From the NCBI RefSeq assembly GCF_000520975.1, contig NZ_JACB01000061.1:1-60847 (forward strand): 60,847 bases of DNA, given 5' to 3'. Positions within the stretch are counted from its first letter, which is position 1. Every line of letters starts with the position of its first letter. Below are positions 28,425 through 37,335 of the stretch, piece after piece. Made by a program: the position numbers and the translations under genes. Source of the stretch: Aquimarina megaterium XH134. GTDB taxonomy: Bacteria; Bacteroidota; Bacteroidia; Flavobacteriales; Flavobacteriaceae. Under the pieces are notes generated by a model, which searched no databases, was not told where the DNA came from, and saw only the letters and a program-made list of their open reading frames with translations.

Positions 28425-30488
28425 TCAATATGCTAATAATTCCATTATCTTAGCTTTTACCTTTTCGGTAGAAGGAATCATGGTTTGTTCCAAAGTGCTG
28501 TTCAAAGGAATGGCTGGCATATTCTCTGATCCAATAGTCATTACAGGAGCATCCAGAGATCTAAAACACTCTTCCTGGATTTTACCCGATAATGCTCTTG
28601 CAAAAGAATTATTGGTAGGTTCTTCGGTAACTACAAGACATTTCTTTGTTTTCTTTACCGATTCCATAATGGTTTCTTCATCCAGAGGATACAATGTACG
28701 TAAATCAATAACCTCAACTACATCTTTCATGTCTTTTGTGGCATTAAGCGCCCAATGTACTCCCATACCGTAGGTTATAATCGTCATGGTTTCTTTTTGA
28801 TCCTGTGGCCATATACGTTGTACAACATTAGCTTTACCAAAAGGTAATATATAATCCTCTGATGGCTCTATGGTCCTGGCAGCATCGGTTCCTTTTACCT
28901 TTGACCAATACAAGCCTTTGTGCTCTAAGATTACTACAGGATTTGGATCATGGTATGCAGCTTTCATCAACCCTTTAAGATCTGCTCCGGTACTTGGATA
29001 TGCAATCTTGATTCCGCGAATATTAGTTACTACAGATTCAACAGAGGAAGAATGGTATGGTCCTCCACTACCATAAGCTCCAATCGGAACTCGTAGAATC
29101 ATCGATACCGGCCATTTTCCATTAGATAGGTAACATGACCTGCTTACTTCTGTAAATAATTGATTTAGCCCTGGCCAGATATAATCGGCAAACTGTACTT
29201 CTACAATAGGCTTTAAACCAACAGCAGACATTCCAACAGTAGAACCAACAATAAAAGCTTCCTGGATAGGAGTATTAAACACACGTTCGTCTCCAAATTT
29301 TTGAGCTAATGTAGCTGCTTCTCTAAATACTCCTCCTAGTCTTCCCCCTACATCTTGTCCATATAACAAACATTCTTTATGCTTCTTCATTAATTCTTCT
29401 ACAGCAAACAAAGCACAATCTACCATCACTACTTCTTCTTTATCAGCAGGGGATCGTTCTCCTTTCTCTTCTGTAATTGGTGTAGGAGCAAAATCATGAG
29501 TAAATAAGTCTTCTGGTTTTGGATCTTCAGCTTTCATGGCTTCTTCCAAATCTTTGGCCACTACTGCTTTTGCTTCTGCTTCTATAGCCAGTACTTCATC
29601 TTCGGTAAAACCAGATGAAAGCAATTGGTTTCTCAATACAGGATATGGATCACGAGAACGAGCTTCTTCAAGATCATCACGATACCATTCCATTCGCACT
29701 CCCGAAGTATGATGATTTAGTAAAGGTACTTTGGCATGCACCAGAATTGGTCTTCTTTCTTCTCTTATAGTTTTGATTACTTCTTGTATCGCCAGGTAAC
29801 TTTCTGTAAAATTAGCCCCATCGATAGAAATAGCTTCTAATCCATTAAATCCTGCTGCATATTCAAAAGCATTTTGTGCACGGGTTTCCTCTTCATTTGC
29901 AGAAATATCCCATCCGTTATCCTGTACCAAATACAAAATCGGTAATTGCTTTAAGGCAGCCATCTGAAAAGCTTCTGCAATCTCTCCCTCTGTTACCGAT
30001 GCATCTCCAAGAGAACATACTACCAGAGGTTTATCTTTTAATGATTTGTCATCCAAACCAACCAATTCTTTGTATTGCATTCCTAATGCTACTCCCGTAG
30101 AAGGTATGGCCTGCATTCCTGTTGCTGATGATTGGTGCGGGATTTTTGGTTTATCTTCATCTCGTAAACTGGGGTGCGAGTAATAGGTTCTACCTCCCGA
30201 AAATGGATCCTCCTTTTTTGCTAGTAACTGCAACATCAAATCATACGGGCGCATTCCTATCCCCAGCAACATCGAATCATCTCTGTAATAGGGAAACGCA
30301 TAATCCTGAGGTAATAGCTGCATTGCTGTAGCTATTTGGATTGCTTCATGTCCTCTCGAGGTAGCATGTACATATTTAGAAACAATCTTAAAGTTTTCTT
30401 CGTACAACTCTGTCATCGACTTAGCCGTACAGAGCGTCATGAATGCTTTTTCTAATACTTCTTTTGCTATTGTTTTTTCAGCTAACAT
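28425..30488 (-). CDS. 2-oxoacid dehydrogenase E1, fused alpha and beta subunits
   Basis: The 687-residue protein joins an E1-alpha half (about 1-335) and an E1-beta half (about 350-687). The alpha half has the thiamine diphosphate motif GDASVTEGE to QDNGWDIS. The beta half has the transketolase pyrimidine-binding region with LYGQDVGGRLGGVFREA and the C-terminal VTEEPT region. Such fusions are common in Bacteroidota and act with E2 and E3 in oxidative decarboxylation of branched-chain and related 2-oxo acids. It is the last gene of the phenylacetyl-CoA cluster, after the E2 and aminotransferase genes. This makes phenylpyruvate a possible physiological substrate. No E3 is encoded nearby. Confidence 0.93.
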   Translation of the reverse strand: MLAEKTIAKEVLEKAFMTLCTAKSMTELYEENFKIVSKYVHATSRGHEAIQIATAMQLLPQDYAFPYYRDDSMLLGIGMRPYDLMLQLLAKKEDPFSGGRTYYSHPSLRDEDKPKIPHQSSATGMQAIPSTGVALGMQYKELVGLDDKSLKDKPLVVCSLGDASVTEGEIAEAFQMAALKQLPILYLVQDNGWDISANEEETRAQNAFEYAAGFNGLEAISIDGANFTESYLAIQEVIKTIREERRPILVHAKVPLLNHHTSGVRMEWYRDDLEEARSRDPYPVLRNQLLSSGFTEDEVLAIEAEAKAVVAKDLEEAMKAEDPKPEDLFTHDFAPTPITEEKGERSPADKEEVVMVDCALFAVEELMKKHKECLLYGQDVGGRLGGVFREAATLAQKFGDERVFNTPIQEAFIVGSTVGMSAVGLKPIVEVQFADYIWPGLNQLFTEVSRSCYLSNGKWPVSMILRVPIGAYGSGGPYHSSSVESVVTNIRGIKIAYPSTGADLKGLMKAAYHDPNPVVILEHKGLYWSKVKGTDAARTIEPSEDYILPFGKANVVQRIWPQDQKETMTIITYGMGVHWALNATKDMKDVVEVIDLRTLYPLDEETIMESVKKTKKCLVVTEEPTNNSFARALSGKIQEECFRSLDAPVMTIGSENMPAIPLNSTLEQTMIPSTEKVKAKIMELLAY

Positions 30489-30603
30489 TTTAAATCAATT
30501 TTTGATGTACGACTTACGATTTTTAATTTCACTTGCTCTCAATATTTTTTAACTATCGTTAAACACTGAAACAACCAAAATTCTTCCTTAAATAACATTC
30601 TAA

Positions 30604-31677
30604 TTATTTTACTTTCTCTTTAATAGACACAGGTATAATCCAACCATGCTTATCTTCTCTTTTCTGAGCTTTGATCTCATCCAGAGTATTTTTCATATCC
30701 TGGCTTACAGGGTTTGTATCGGGTAAAGTGATTAATTCTTCATTATACCCAATAGCTTCTATCATGGCAATAGCAACTGCTGTTCCGGTTCCAAAAGCCT
30801 CTTCTAATTTTCCTTCTTTCGAAAACTCAATAACCTCATCAATCGTAATTGGGCGTTCCTCTACTTCAAAACCTTTATCTTTTAGCAAAGTGATTACACT
30901 ATCACGAGTAATTCCTTTTAAAATCGATCCATTGGTCCTCGGAGTAATAAACTTACCATCTACCTTAAAAAAGATATTCATAGTTCCTACTTCCTGAATA
31001 TACTTGTGCTCATTAGCATCTAACCACAATACCTGATCATAGCCTTTGGCTTTGGCTTTTTCGGTAGGTAGGATCGCAGCAGCATAATTACCTGCCGCTT
31101 TTGCTTCACCCGTTCCTCCGTCTGCAGCCCTTATATATTCGGTTTCAGCATACAATCTTATTTTTTTGGTAAAGAACGGTCCGGCAGGAGAGCAGATCAC
31201 AATAAACTTATAACTTGTTGCTGCACGCATCCCAATAAAAGGTTCATCTGCGTACATAAATGGTCGTAAATACAATGCACTTCCTTCTTGTGGTGGTATC
31301 CACCCGTACTCTATGCCTACAATCTGCTTTACTGCTTCTACAAAAAGTTCTTCGGGTACAGAAGGCATTCCCATTCTTGCAGCACTATGATTAAATCGTT
31401 TTGCATTTTCTTCTGGTCTAAACAACAACGGAGTATTATCCTTTCCTACTGTAGCTTTCATTCCTTCAAAAATTGCCTGTCCATAATGCAAAGCCATCGC
31501 TGCAGGATGTGTAGGAATAAATTCTAATGGTTCGATACGCGGGTTTTGCCACGCTCCATTTTCATAATCACAGATAAACATATGATCGGTAAAGGCTTTA
31601 CCCAAAGGAATATTATCAAAATCAATATCCTTTAATTTTGAATCCGAGGTTGTTGTAATTTTGATTTGCTGCTCCAT
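30604..31677 (-). CDS. ilvE: Branched-chain amino acid aminotransferase (fold type IV)
   Basis: The protein is 357 residues from the ATG at 31677. An upstream in-frame ATG (31698) lies inside a repeat-like spacer and is less likely. Family features are AMHYGQ-type N-terminal motif (ALHYGQAIFEGMKA), the PLP lysine region EAKAAGNYAAA, the EVGTMN motif and GSGTA near the C-terminus, all typical of eukaryote-like BCAT2 enzymes. It transfers amino groups between branched-chain amino acids and 2-oxoglutarate, and some members accept phenylalanine. It sits between the E2 and E1 genes, so its 2-oxo acid product would feed that complex. Confidence 0.92.
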   Translation of the reverse strand: MEQQIKITTTSDSKLKDIDFDNIPLGKAFTDHMFICDYENGAWQNPRIEPLEFIPTHPAAMALHYGQAIFEGMKATVGKDNTPLLFRPEENAKRFNHSAARMGMPSVPEELFVEAVKQIVGIEYGWIPPQEGSALYLRPFMYADEPFIGMRAATSYKFIVICSPAGPFFTKKIRLYAETEYIRAADGGTGEAKAAGNYAAAILPTEKAKAKGYDQVLWLDANEHKYIQEVGTMNIFFKVDGKFITPRTNGSILKGITRDSVITLLKDKGFEVEERPITIDEVIEFSKEGKLEEAFGTGTAVAIAMIEAIGYNEELITLPDTNPVSQDMKNTLDEIKAQKREDKHGWIIPVSIKEKVK

Positions 31678-31692
31678 TAGTATTTGTTTTGG

Positions 31693-31765
31693 GCACATCC
31701 CCGAATCGTATCTCTCGGGGTCGGGCTATTCGCGCTACATGGTAGCTTGCTTCTATCCCTTGTGC
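31693..31765. repeat. Spacer element with nested inverted repeats
   Basis: GCACA (31693-31697) and TGTGC (31761-31765) bracket about 73 bp that contain CCCCGA (31699-31704) and TCGGGG (31715-31720). The base composition is richer in G+C than the surrounding spacers. It looks like a small interspersed repeat of the type scattered between flavobacterial genes, but no second copy lies in this window. Confidence 0.35.
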
Positions 31766-31777
31766 ATGTATTGATTA

Positions 31778-33088
31778 TTATATTTCTCTATTTATATCAA
31801 AAGCTTCCAGTTCATCACCTACTTTACGTAAAAATGACCCTCCTAAAAACCCGTCTACTACTCTATGATCAAAAGACAATGATAAATACATCATACTTCT
31901 AATTGCGATTTCGTCTCCTTTTTCTGTAGTAATCACCTCTGGTCTTTTCTTTATAATTCCTAAAGCCAGAATAGCAACTTCGGGTTGATTAATAATTGGT
32001 GTTCCCATCAAACTACCAAAGGTTCCTACATTAGAAATGGTAAAAGTACTTCCTTGTATTTCATCTGGTTTCAAGGCATTGCTTCTTGCACTATTCGCCA
32101 AATGATTTACACGTTTAGCCAATCCAAGTAGGTTTTTTTCATCTGCATTTTTAACCACCGGAACGATTAAGTTACCATTAGGCAATGCAGTTGCCATACC
32201 AACATTAATATCGTTATGTACCACAATCTTCTTGTCATCTACAGAAACATTAATCATTGGATATTCCTGAATTGCCTTAGCAACCGCTTCTACAAAAATT
32301 GGAGTGAATGTTAATTTTTCTCCGTGTTTTTCCTGAAACTTCACCTTTACTTCATTTCTCCAATTCACAATATTGGTTACATCAACTTCGATATAGCTGG
32401 TTACATGGGGCGAAGTATGTTTAGAGTACACCATATGATCTGCAATCATTTTGCGCATACGGTCCATTTCTACAATACGATCTTTGCCTTCTATAAATGA
32501 GATCGGAGGTGCATTATAAGTCGATTTTGGTGATTGCGGTTGTGGCCTGCTAGGCAGTGGGTATTTCCTGTTTTTCAGGTATTGCATCACATCACTTTTG
32601 CGTATACGACCATCTACTCCTGTACCTGCAATACTTTGCAGTTCTTCTATAGTGATATTTTCTTTTTGAGCAATGCTAATGATCAAAGGAGATAAAAAAC
32701 CGTCATTTTCGCCTAGGTTTAGATTTTTAAAATCAGAATTACTTGTTGTTTTTGATTCTATTTGAACAGATGGTTCTGGTTTTTTTTGTGATCTTTCAAT
32801 AGTAGTTTCTGTCTCTTCCGATTTTTGATGAGATGACCCAGATACTGCATCGGCATTGATAACAGCAATTACCTGCCCTATCTCTACTACATCATTAGGC
32901 TGATATCGTATTTCTGTAATCACTCCATTACAAGGAGAAGGCACTTCAGAATCTACTTTATCTGTAGCTACTTCTAAAATTGTTTCATCCTCTTCTACCG
33001 TATCACCTACATTCTTTAACCAGTTAAGAATGGTAGCCTCTGATATACTTTCGCCCATTTTGGGCATTTTTAATTCTACTGTCGACAT
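31778..33088 (-). CDS. 2-oxoacid dehydrogenase E2 (dihydrolipoamide acyltransferase)
   Basis: The protein is 436 residues from the ATG at 33088. A TTG 12 nt upstream is in frame but unlikely. A lipoyl domain (about 2-76) carries the modified lysine in EVATDKVDSEV. After a Ser/Gln/Pro linker comes the E1/E3-binding domain (about 130-168). The catalytic domain (about 200-430) holds the HRVVDG active-site motif. It accepts the acyl group from E1 and passes it to CoA. Near the paa genes, phenylacetyl-CoA is a plausible product beside branched-chain acyl-CoAs. A paa-operator-like half-site lies directly upstream. Confidence 0.94.
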   Translation of the reverse strand: MSTVELKMPKMGESISEATILNWLKNVGDTVEEDETILEVATDKVDSEVPSPCNGVITEIRYQPNDVVEIGQVIAVINADAVSGSSHQKSEETETTIERSQKKPEPSVQIESKTTSNSDFKNLNLGENDGFLSPLIISIAQKENITIEELQSIAGTGVDGRIRKSDVMQYLKNRKYPLPSRPQPQSPKSTYNAPPISFIEGKDRIVEMDRMRKMIADHMVYSKHTSPHVTSYIEVDVTNIVNWRNEVKVKFQEKHGEKLTFTPIFVEAVAKAIQEYPMINVSVDDKKIVVHNDINVGMATALPNGNLIVPVVKNADEKNLLGLAKRVNHLANSARSNALKPDEIQGSTFTISNVGTFGSLMGTPIINQPEVAILALGIIKKRPEVITTEKGDEIAIRSMMYLSLSFDHRVVDGFLGGSFLRKVGDELEAFDINREI

Positions 33089-33094
33089 CTTGGT

Positions 33095-33114
33095 TAACAA
33101 ATGTTTGTTAGTTT
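33095..33114 (-). promoter_or_regulatory. Paa-operator-like site upstream of the E2 gene
   Basis: On the minus strand AAACTAACAA (33114-33105) is identical to the left half of the palindrome in the paaE promoter. TTTGTTA follows, giving TAACAAA-CA-TTTGTTA (33110-33095). The two half-sites are 4 bp further apart than in the paaE site. It lies 7-26 nt before the E2 ATG, so binding could block transcription or translation initiation. Confidence 0.4.
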
Positions 33115-33202
33115 ATTTATATTAATTTTATTCGTTTATGTTACATTTCGGCAACACCTCGACAAGCTTAGTGCGGCAACTCAATGCTACATTCGTAATG
33201 AT

Positions 33203-33799
33203 CTATTTTCGCTTAAACTCCTCTAGCGTTTTATAAAATGCTTCCTGCCTTCCTCTATCCTCCGGAACTTCTCTTAGAGGCTCTACTTCTTTTAGTGACT
33301 CATAACAATCTGCTGGCAATTGTTGATATAACTGTGTGCCCTTTGTTTTCCAGGCTATCATTTCATCACTTACCTCTTTAATTACCTTTGCCGGATTACC
33401 AACAATCAAACTTCGTTTTGAAAAAACTGTATTTGCTTTCACAAAAGACATTGCCCCCACGATACATTCATCTCCGATCTCTGCATCATCCATAATCACA
33501 GTATTCATTCCAATTAAACAATTACGTCCCAAATTTGCACCATGAATCACCGCTCCGTGTCCTACATGCGAACTTTCTTTGAGCACAATAGATTTACCAG
33601 GAAACATATGTACCGTACAATTTTCTTGCACATTAACTCCATCTTCAAGGATAATCTCTCCCCAATCTCCACGTATCGCCGCTCCTGGACCGATATAACA
33701 GTTTTTACCAATGATCACATTACCGGTCACTGCCGCCAGTGGATGTACAAAACTACTTTCGTGTACTACAGGTATATATCCTTTAAAGCTGTAAATCAT
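33203..33799 (-). CDS. paaY: PaaY-like hexapeptide-repeat protein (gamma-carbonic anhydrase family)
   Basis: The 198-residue protein shows left-handed beta-helix hexapeptide repeats (about 15-150: VIIGKNCYIGPGAAIRGDWG, SSHVGHGAVIHGANLGRNCLIG). The zinc-type histidines of the gamma-carbonic anhydrase/PaaY group are visible (HMFPGK, HVGHGAVIH). Length matches E. coli PaaY (about 196). PaaY is a thioesterase that removes stuck hydroxylated CoA ring intermediates from the pathway. It lies within the paa cluster between the crotonase and E2 genes, with a palindromic repeat in the spacer just upstream. Confidence 0.85.
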   Translation of the reverse strand: MIYSFKGYIPVVHESSFVHPLAAVTGNVIIGKNCYIGPGAAIRGDWGEIILEDGVNVQENCTVHMFPGKSIVLKESSHVGHGAVIHGANLGRNCLIGMNTVIMDDAEIGDECIVGAMSFVKANTVFSKRSLIVGNPAKVIKEVSDEMIAWKTKGTQLYQQLPADCYESLKEVEPLREVPEDRGRQEAFYKTLEEFKRK

Positions 33800-33824
33800 T
33801 AATCTATTTAAATTCTTACTTTCT

Positions 33825-33859
33825 TAGACCTCACAGGTTTTAAAAACCTGTGAGGTCTA
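33825..33859. repeat. 35-bp dispersed palindromic repeat, copy 1
   Basis: Arms TAGACCTCACAGGTTTT and its exact complement flank a single central A. It is identical to the copy at 60773-60807 and near-identical to the one at 34777-34809. It lies between paaY and the crotonase gene, in the transcribed spacer, where it would fold into a long hairpin. Confidence 0.95.
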
Positions 33860-33905
33860 TAAATTTTGATTACACTTTGGCAAACTCAGTGCAGTAATTA
33901 CTATT

Positions 33906-34658
33906 TTATTTAAATTTTTTCAAGGTTTCTTTTGTAAAATCACTAAGTACCAATCTTCCGCTAATTACAGCTCTATCTGCCAAAAGCGTATCCCAATCTT
34001 CTGTTCCTTTCCAAAATGCTTGTTTCATATCCTTCATTGCCTCTGGATTGTATGTACATAAATGTTCTGCAAAAGCTTTTACTTCAGCATCTAATGTTTC
34101 TACATCTTCAAAAACTTTGGTAAACAACCCTTTATCTCTAGCCCACTCTGCATCATAAAACGAATTTGCATCAATTGCGATCTGCGTCATTGCGGACAAT
34201 CCTATTTTACGTTCTACTGCAGGTCCTACTACAAATGGTCCTATACCTACATTAAGTTCACTTAATTTTATGGATGCATATTTTGTTGCCATACAATAAT
34301 CGGTTGCAGAAGCTAATCCAACTCCTCCTCCAACAGTTTTTCCTTGTACTCGCCCAATAATAAATTTTGGGCATTTACGCATCGCATTGATTACATTGGC
34401 AAAACCAGAGAAAAATACTTTTCCGGTTTCGGCATCATTAATATTGATCAACTCTTTAAAGCTGGCTCCAGCACAAAACGTTCTGTCTTTTCCACTTTTT
34501 AATATAATTACCTTGATATCATCATTAGTACCCGCATCAGTAATAGTTTGAGCAAGCTTAGTCAAAATATCTCCCGGTAAGGAGTTATGCGCAGGATGAA
34601 AAAATTCAATAATTCCTACCTGATTTTCTATGTTTATGTTTACGTATGGTTGTGTCAA
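33906..34658 (-). CDS. PaaF-like crotonase (enoyl-CoA hydratase/isomerase family)
   Basis: There is no ATG near the N-terminus. A TTG at 34658 gives a 250-residue protein starting TQPYVNI, and another TTG lies four codons upstream. The crotonase fold shows oxyanion-hole segments FCAGASFKEL (about 61-70) and GKTVGGGVG (about 106-114). By comparison with rat mitochondrial hydratase, the second catalytic glutamate is present (Glu134, KLSELNVG) but the first is replaced by glycine (Gly114). Position suggests the PaaF step (2,3-dehydroadipyl-CoA hydration), yet the missing residue leaves isomerase or another crotonase activity open. Confidence 0.85.
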   Translation of the reverse strand: MTQPYVNINIENQVGIIEFFHPAHNSLPGDILTKLAQTITDAGTNDDIKVIILKSGKDRTFCAGASFKELININDAETGKVFFSGFANVINAMRKCPKFIIGRVQGKTVGGGVGLASATDYCMATKYASIKLSELNVGIGPFVVGPAVERKIGLSAMTQIAIDANSFYDAEWARDKGLFTKVFEDVETLDAEVKAFAEHLCTYNPEAMKDMKQAFWKGTEDWDTLLADRAVISGRLVLSDFTKETLKKFK

Positions 34659-34776
34659 AATAAATATCAAATTTTAAATATAAAATCTAAAAGTTTAAAG
34701 GAGATAACATTGCTTTAAAATTTTATCATTTACTATTTTACATTGTTCGGTTTTTATAATATATTTTTTTCTTCTA

Positions 34777-34809
34777 AAACCTCACAGGTTTTCAAAACCT
34801 GTGAGGTTT
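34777..34809. repeat. Dispersed palindromic repeat, copy 2
   Basis: Arms AAACCTCACAGGTTTT and its exact complement flank a central C (33 bp). The core is the same as in the copies at 33825 and 60773. The outermost bases changed on both arms together (GA/TC to AA/TT), which keeps the pairing. It lies between paaZ and the crotonase gene, right after the paaZ stop. Confidence 0.95.
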
Positions 34810-34830
34810 ATATTTTATTTTCTAAACTAC

Positions 34831-37332
34831 TTAGCCTAACAGATCAAATTGATCAAAGTGATGGTTTAAATGTTTTCTTTCTAACAGATACCATTCATAT
34901 TTATTCAATTCTCCGAAAACAATATTTTTTAGTATTGCATCTGGATTTTCCTTAAAATATGTTTTATATACTTCTCTTGCTTCGTTCAGCTTTATTACAG
35001 CTGTTTCTAGGTCAGGATGTTTTAAATCTTCTAACTCTCCTTTTTTAAGTAATGGAAAATCTGTGTTTTTAGGAAAAGGTTCGTAATTATATAAGCTATT
35101 ATGTACTTTATCCAAAATCTTTTCTGGTGTTGCAATTTCAAAATCCTGAATTTCTCCTGAAGCAATTTTATAGGTATACTCCAAATGTTCTATCATATGC
35201 TGGGGTGTCATAATCCCCCATTTTGGTTTGGTGTCTGCAGATAGTTTCAGTAAGCATTTCTTAATTTTTGCTTCGGTCATTTCTACAAGAGAGGTTTGTT
35301 TTTTCTGTACCATTGTTAAAATGGTAGCAATAGCTACTAACTCATCTTCGGTATCAAATACTTCTACAAACCATTTTACAATACCACTAGGATGTTCTGC
35401 ACTTGCAACATCGCGATCTACTTTTTCTTTACAGGTTAGTCTAACATATACTGTATCATTATGATAGATTGGTCTCAAGAATCTACATTCTTCTAATCCA
35501 TAATTAGCTGCTACTGGGCCTTTGTTTGGATATACAAATAATCCCGCTGCGGCTGCCAGGATAAAATACCCATGTGCCGTTCGTTTTTCAAAAATACTCC
35601 CGTCTAAAGATGTGATGTCGGTATGCGCATAGAAATGATCCCAGGTAAGGTTTGCAAAACCAATGATATCTGTATCAGTTACTGTACGTTTATGGGTTTT
35701 TAGTGACATTCCCGGTTCTATATCCTCCCAATGATATGAGAACGGATGATTTTCTGATTCTTTATACGCAGAATTTGCCTGGTATATACCTGTTACTTCG
35801 GTAAGTGTGGTTGGTGTTCCCTGGATGGCACAACGTTGCATAAAGTGTTTAATTCCTCGCATTCCTCCCATTTCTTCGCCACCACCAGCTCGTCCCGGGC
35901 CTCCATGTGTAAGTAATGGTAATGGAGAACCATGACCAGTACTTTGTTTCGCATTTTCTCGATTACCAACCAAGATACGTCCGTGATGAGAAGCTGCACC
36001 TACGATATAATCTTTGGCTATTTTATCATCGTATGTAAAAATAGAGGACACTAATGATCCTTTACCCATTTGAGATAAGGTAATAGCATCTTCTAGCGTA
36101 TCATAAGGCATAATAGTCGCTACCGGACCGAATGCTTCAATCGTATGTGCATTTGTATTTTTGAATGGGTTATCTTCTCGCATCAAAATCGGACTTACGA
36201 ATGCTCCTTTTTGAGCATCGGCTCCTACAGTTTCAAGTTTATCTAAATCACCATATACAATCTGAGCAGTTTTAGCTATTTCTGAGATATTATTTTTAAA
36301 ACTTTCTACCTGCTGCTTACTTGCCAGTGCTCCCATTCGCACTTCTTTCAATCTTGGATCTCCTACAGTAACTTTATCCAACTGTTGACCTAAAGCAATT
36401 TGTACATCTTCAACCAATTCTGAAGGCACAATAATTCTACGAATTGCAGTACATTTCTGACCACATTTCACAGTCATTTCTTTTCGAACTTCTTTAACAA
36501 ATAAGTCAAACTCTGGTGTACCTGGCACAGCATCTTTTCCTAATATAGAAGCATTTAATGAATCTGCCTCCATTGTAAAAGGTACAGATTCTTCTATAAG
36601 TCTTGGATGTGCTTTCAACATTCTTCCTGTATGCGCAGAACCTGTAAAAGTTACTACATCCTGAGATTCTACTGTGTCCAGAATCGTTTTGGTCATTCCG
36701 CTAAGTAACTGTAATGCTCCTTCGGGGAGTATTCCAGAATCTATAATTACTCGTACTACTGCTTCTGTTAAATATGCGGTTTGTGGTGCAGGTAATACCA
36801 CTGCTGGTACTCCTGCCATCCAGTTAACAGCACATTTTTCTAGCATTCCCCAAATAGGAAAATTAAAAGCATTGATATGTACAGCGACTCCTCTTTTGGG
36901 TACTAAAATATGATGTGCCATAAACCGTCCTCCTTTAGACAGATCTATAGGATCTCCTTCTACATGGTATGGTTGATTAGGGAATAGTTTTCGTAATGAT
37001 GCATTGGCAAAAAGATTACCAAAACCACCTTCGATATCGATCCAGCTATCTATTCGGGTTGCTCCTGTACGATAACTTAGTTCATAAAACTCTTCTTTGC
37101 GTTTGGTAAGATATAATGCCAATTTTTTAAGCATATTACCACGTTGCTGAAAAGTCATTTCCCTCAGTATTTCTCCTCCTTTTGTTCTACCATATTGTAA
37201 TACTTCGGGGATATCTAATCCTTCAGTTGTAGACGTCCCAATAACTTCACCTGTAATGGCATCGTGCATTACGATTCCATCTCCAGAACCTGAAGTCCAT
37301 TTTCCGTTTATGTAGCTTTCTAGTTTTTTCAT
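34831..37332 (-). CDS. paaZ: PaaZ bifunctional oxepin-CoA hydrolase/aldehyde dehydrogenase with C-terminal DinB/DUF1569-like domain
   Basis: The protein has 833 residues against about 681 in E. coli PaaZ. The aldehyde dehydrogenase domain (about 1-515) has FTMEADSLNAS and the catalytic-Cys motif GQKCTAIRR. The MaoC hydratase domain (about 535-675) has DHFYAH, the Asp/His pair that opens the oxepin ring, and EKRTAHGYF. The remaining 150 or so residues contain MTPQHMIEHLEYTYK and NKYEWYLLERKHLNHH, typical of DUF1569/DinB-like four-helix proteins. PaaZ opens oxepin-CoA and oxidises the aldehyde to 3-oxo-5,6-dehydrosuberyl-CoA. It starts 3 nt after the thiolase stop. Confidence 0.94.
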   Translation of the reverse strand: MKKLESYINGKWTSGSGDGIVMHDAITGEVIGTSTTEGLDIPEVLQYGRTKGGEILREMTFQQRGNMLKKLALYLTKRKEEFYELSYRTGATRIDSWIDIEGGFGNLFANASLRKLFPNQPYHVEGDPIDLSKGGRFMAHHILVPKRGVAVHINAFNFPIWGMLEKCAVNWMAGVPAVVLPAPQTAYLTEAVVRVIIDSGILPEGALQLLSGMTKTILDTVESQDVVTFTGSAHTGRMLKAHPRLIEESVPFTMEADSLNASILGKDAVPGTPEFDLFVKEVRKEMTVKCGQKCTAIRRIIVPSELVEDVQIALGQQLDKVTVGDPRLKEVRMGALASKQQVESFKNNISEIAKTAQIVYGDLDKLETVGADAQKGAFVSPILMREDNPFKNTNAHTIEAFGPVATIMPYDTLEDAITLSQMGKGSLVSSIFTYDDKIAKDYIVGAASHHGRILVGNRENAKQSTGHGSPLPLLTHGGPGRAGGGEEMGGMRGIKHFMQRCAIQGTPTTLTEVTGIYQANSAYKESENHPFSYHWEDIEPGMSLKTHKRTVTDTDIIGFANLTWDHFYAHTDITSLDGSIFEKRTAHGYFILAAAAGLFVYPNKGPVAANYGLEECRFLRPIYHNDTVYVRLTCKEKVDRDVASAEHPSGIVKWFVEVFDTEDELVAIATILTMVQKKQTSLVEMTEAKIKKCLLKLSADTKPKWGIMTPQHMIEHLEYTYKIASGEIQDFEIATPEKILDKVHNSLYNYEPFPKNTDFPLLKKGELEDLKHPDLETAVIKLNEAREVYKTYFKENPDAILKNIVFGELNKYEWYLLERKHLNHHFDQFDLLG

Positions 37333-37335
37333 AAA

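Noticed and set aside
31678..31698. Upstream ATG of ilvE at 31698
   Set aside because: The extra seven codons lie partly in a repeat-like spacer and add nothing conserved. The ATG at 31677 gives the normal N-terminus.
33130..33202. Possible remnant of another interspersed repeat in the E2-paaY spacer
   Set aside because: The text around TCGACAAGCTTAGTGCGGCAA reminded me of common flavobacterial spacer repeats, but there is no second clear copy here and no symmetry strong enough to report.
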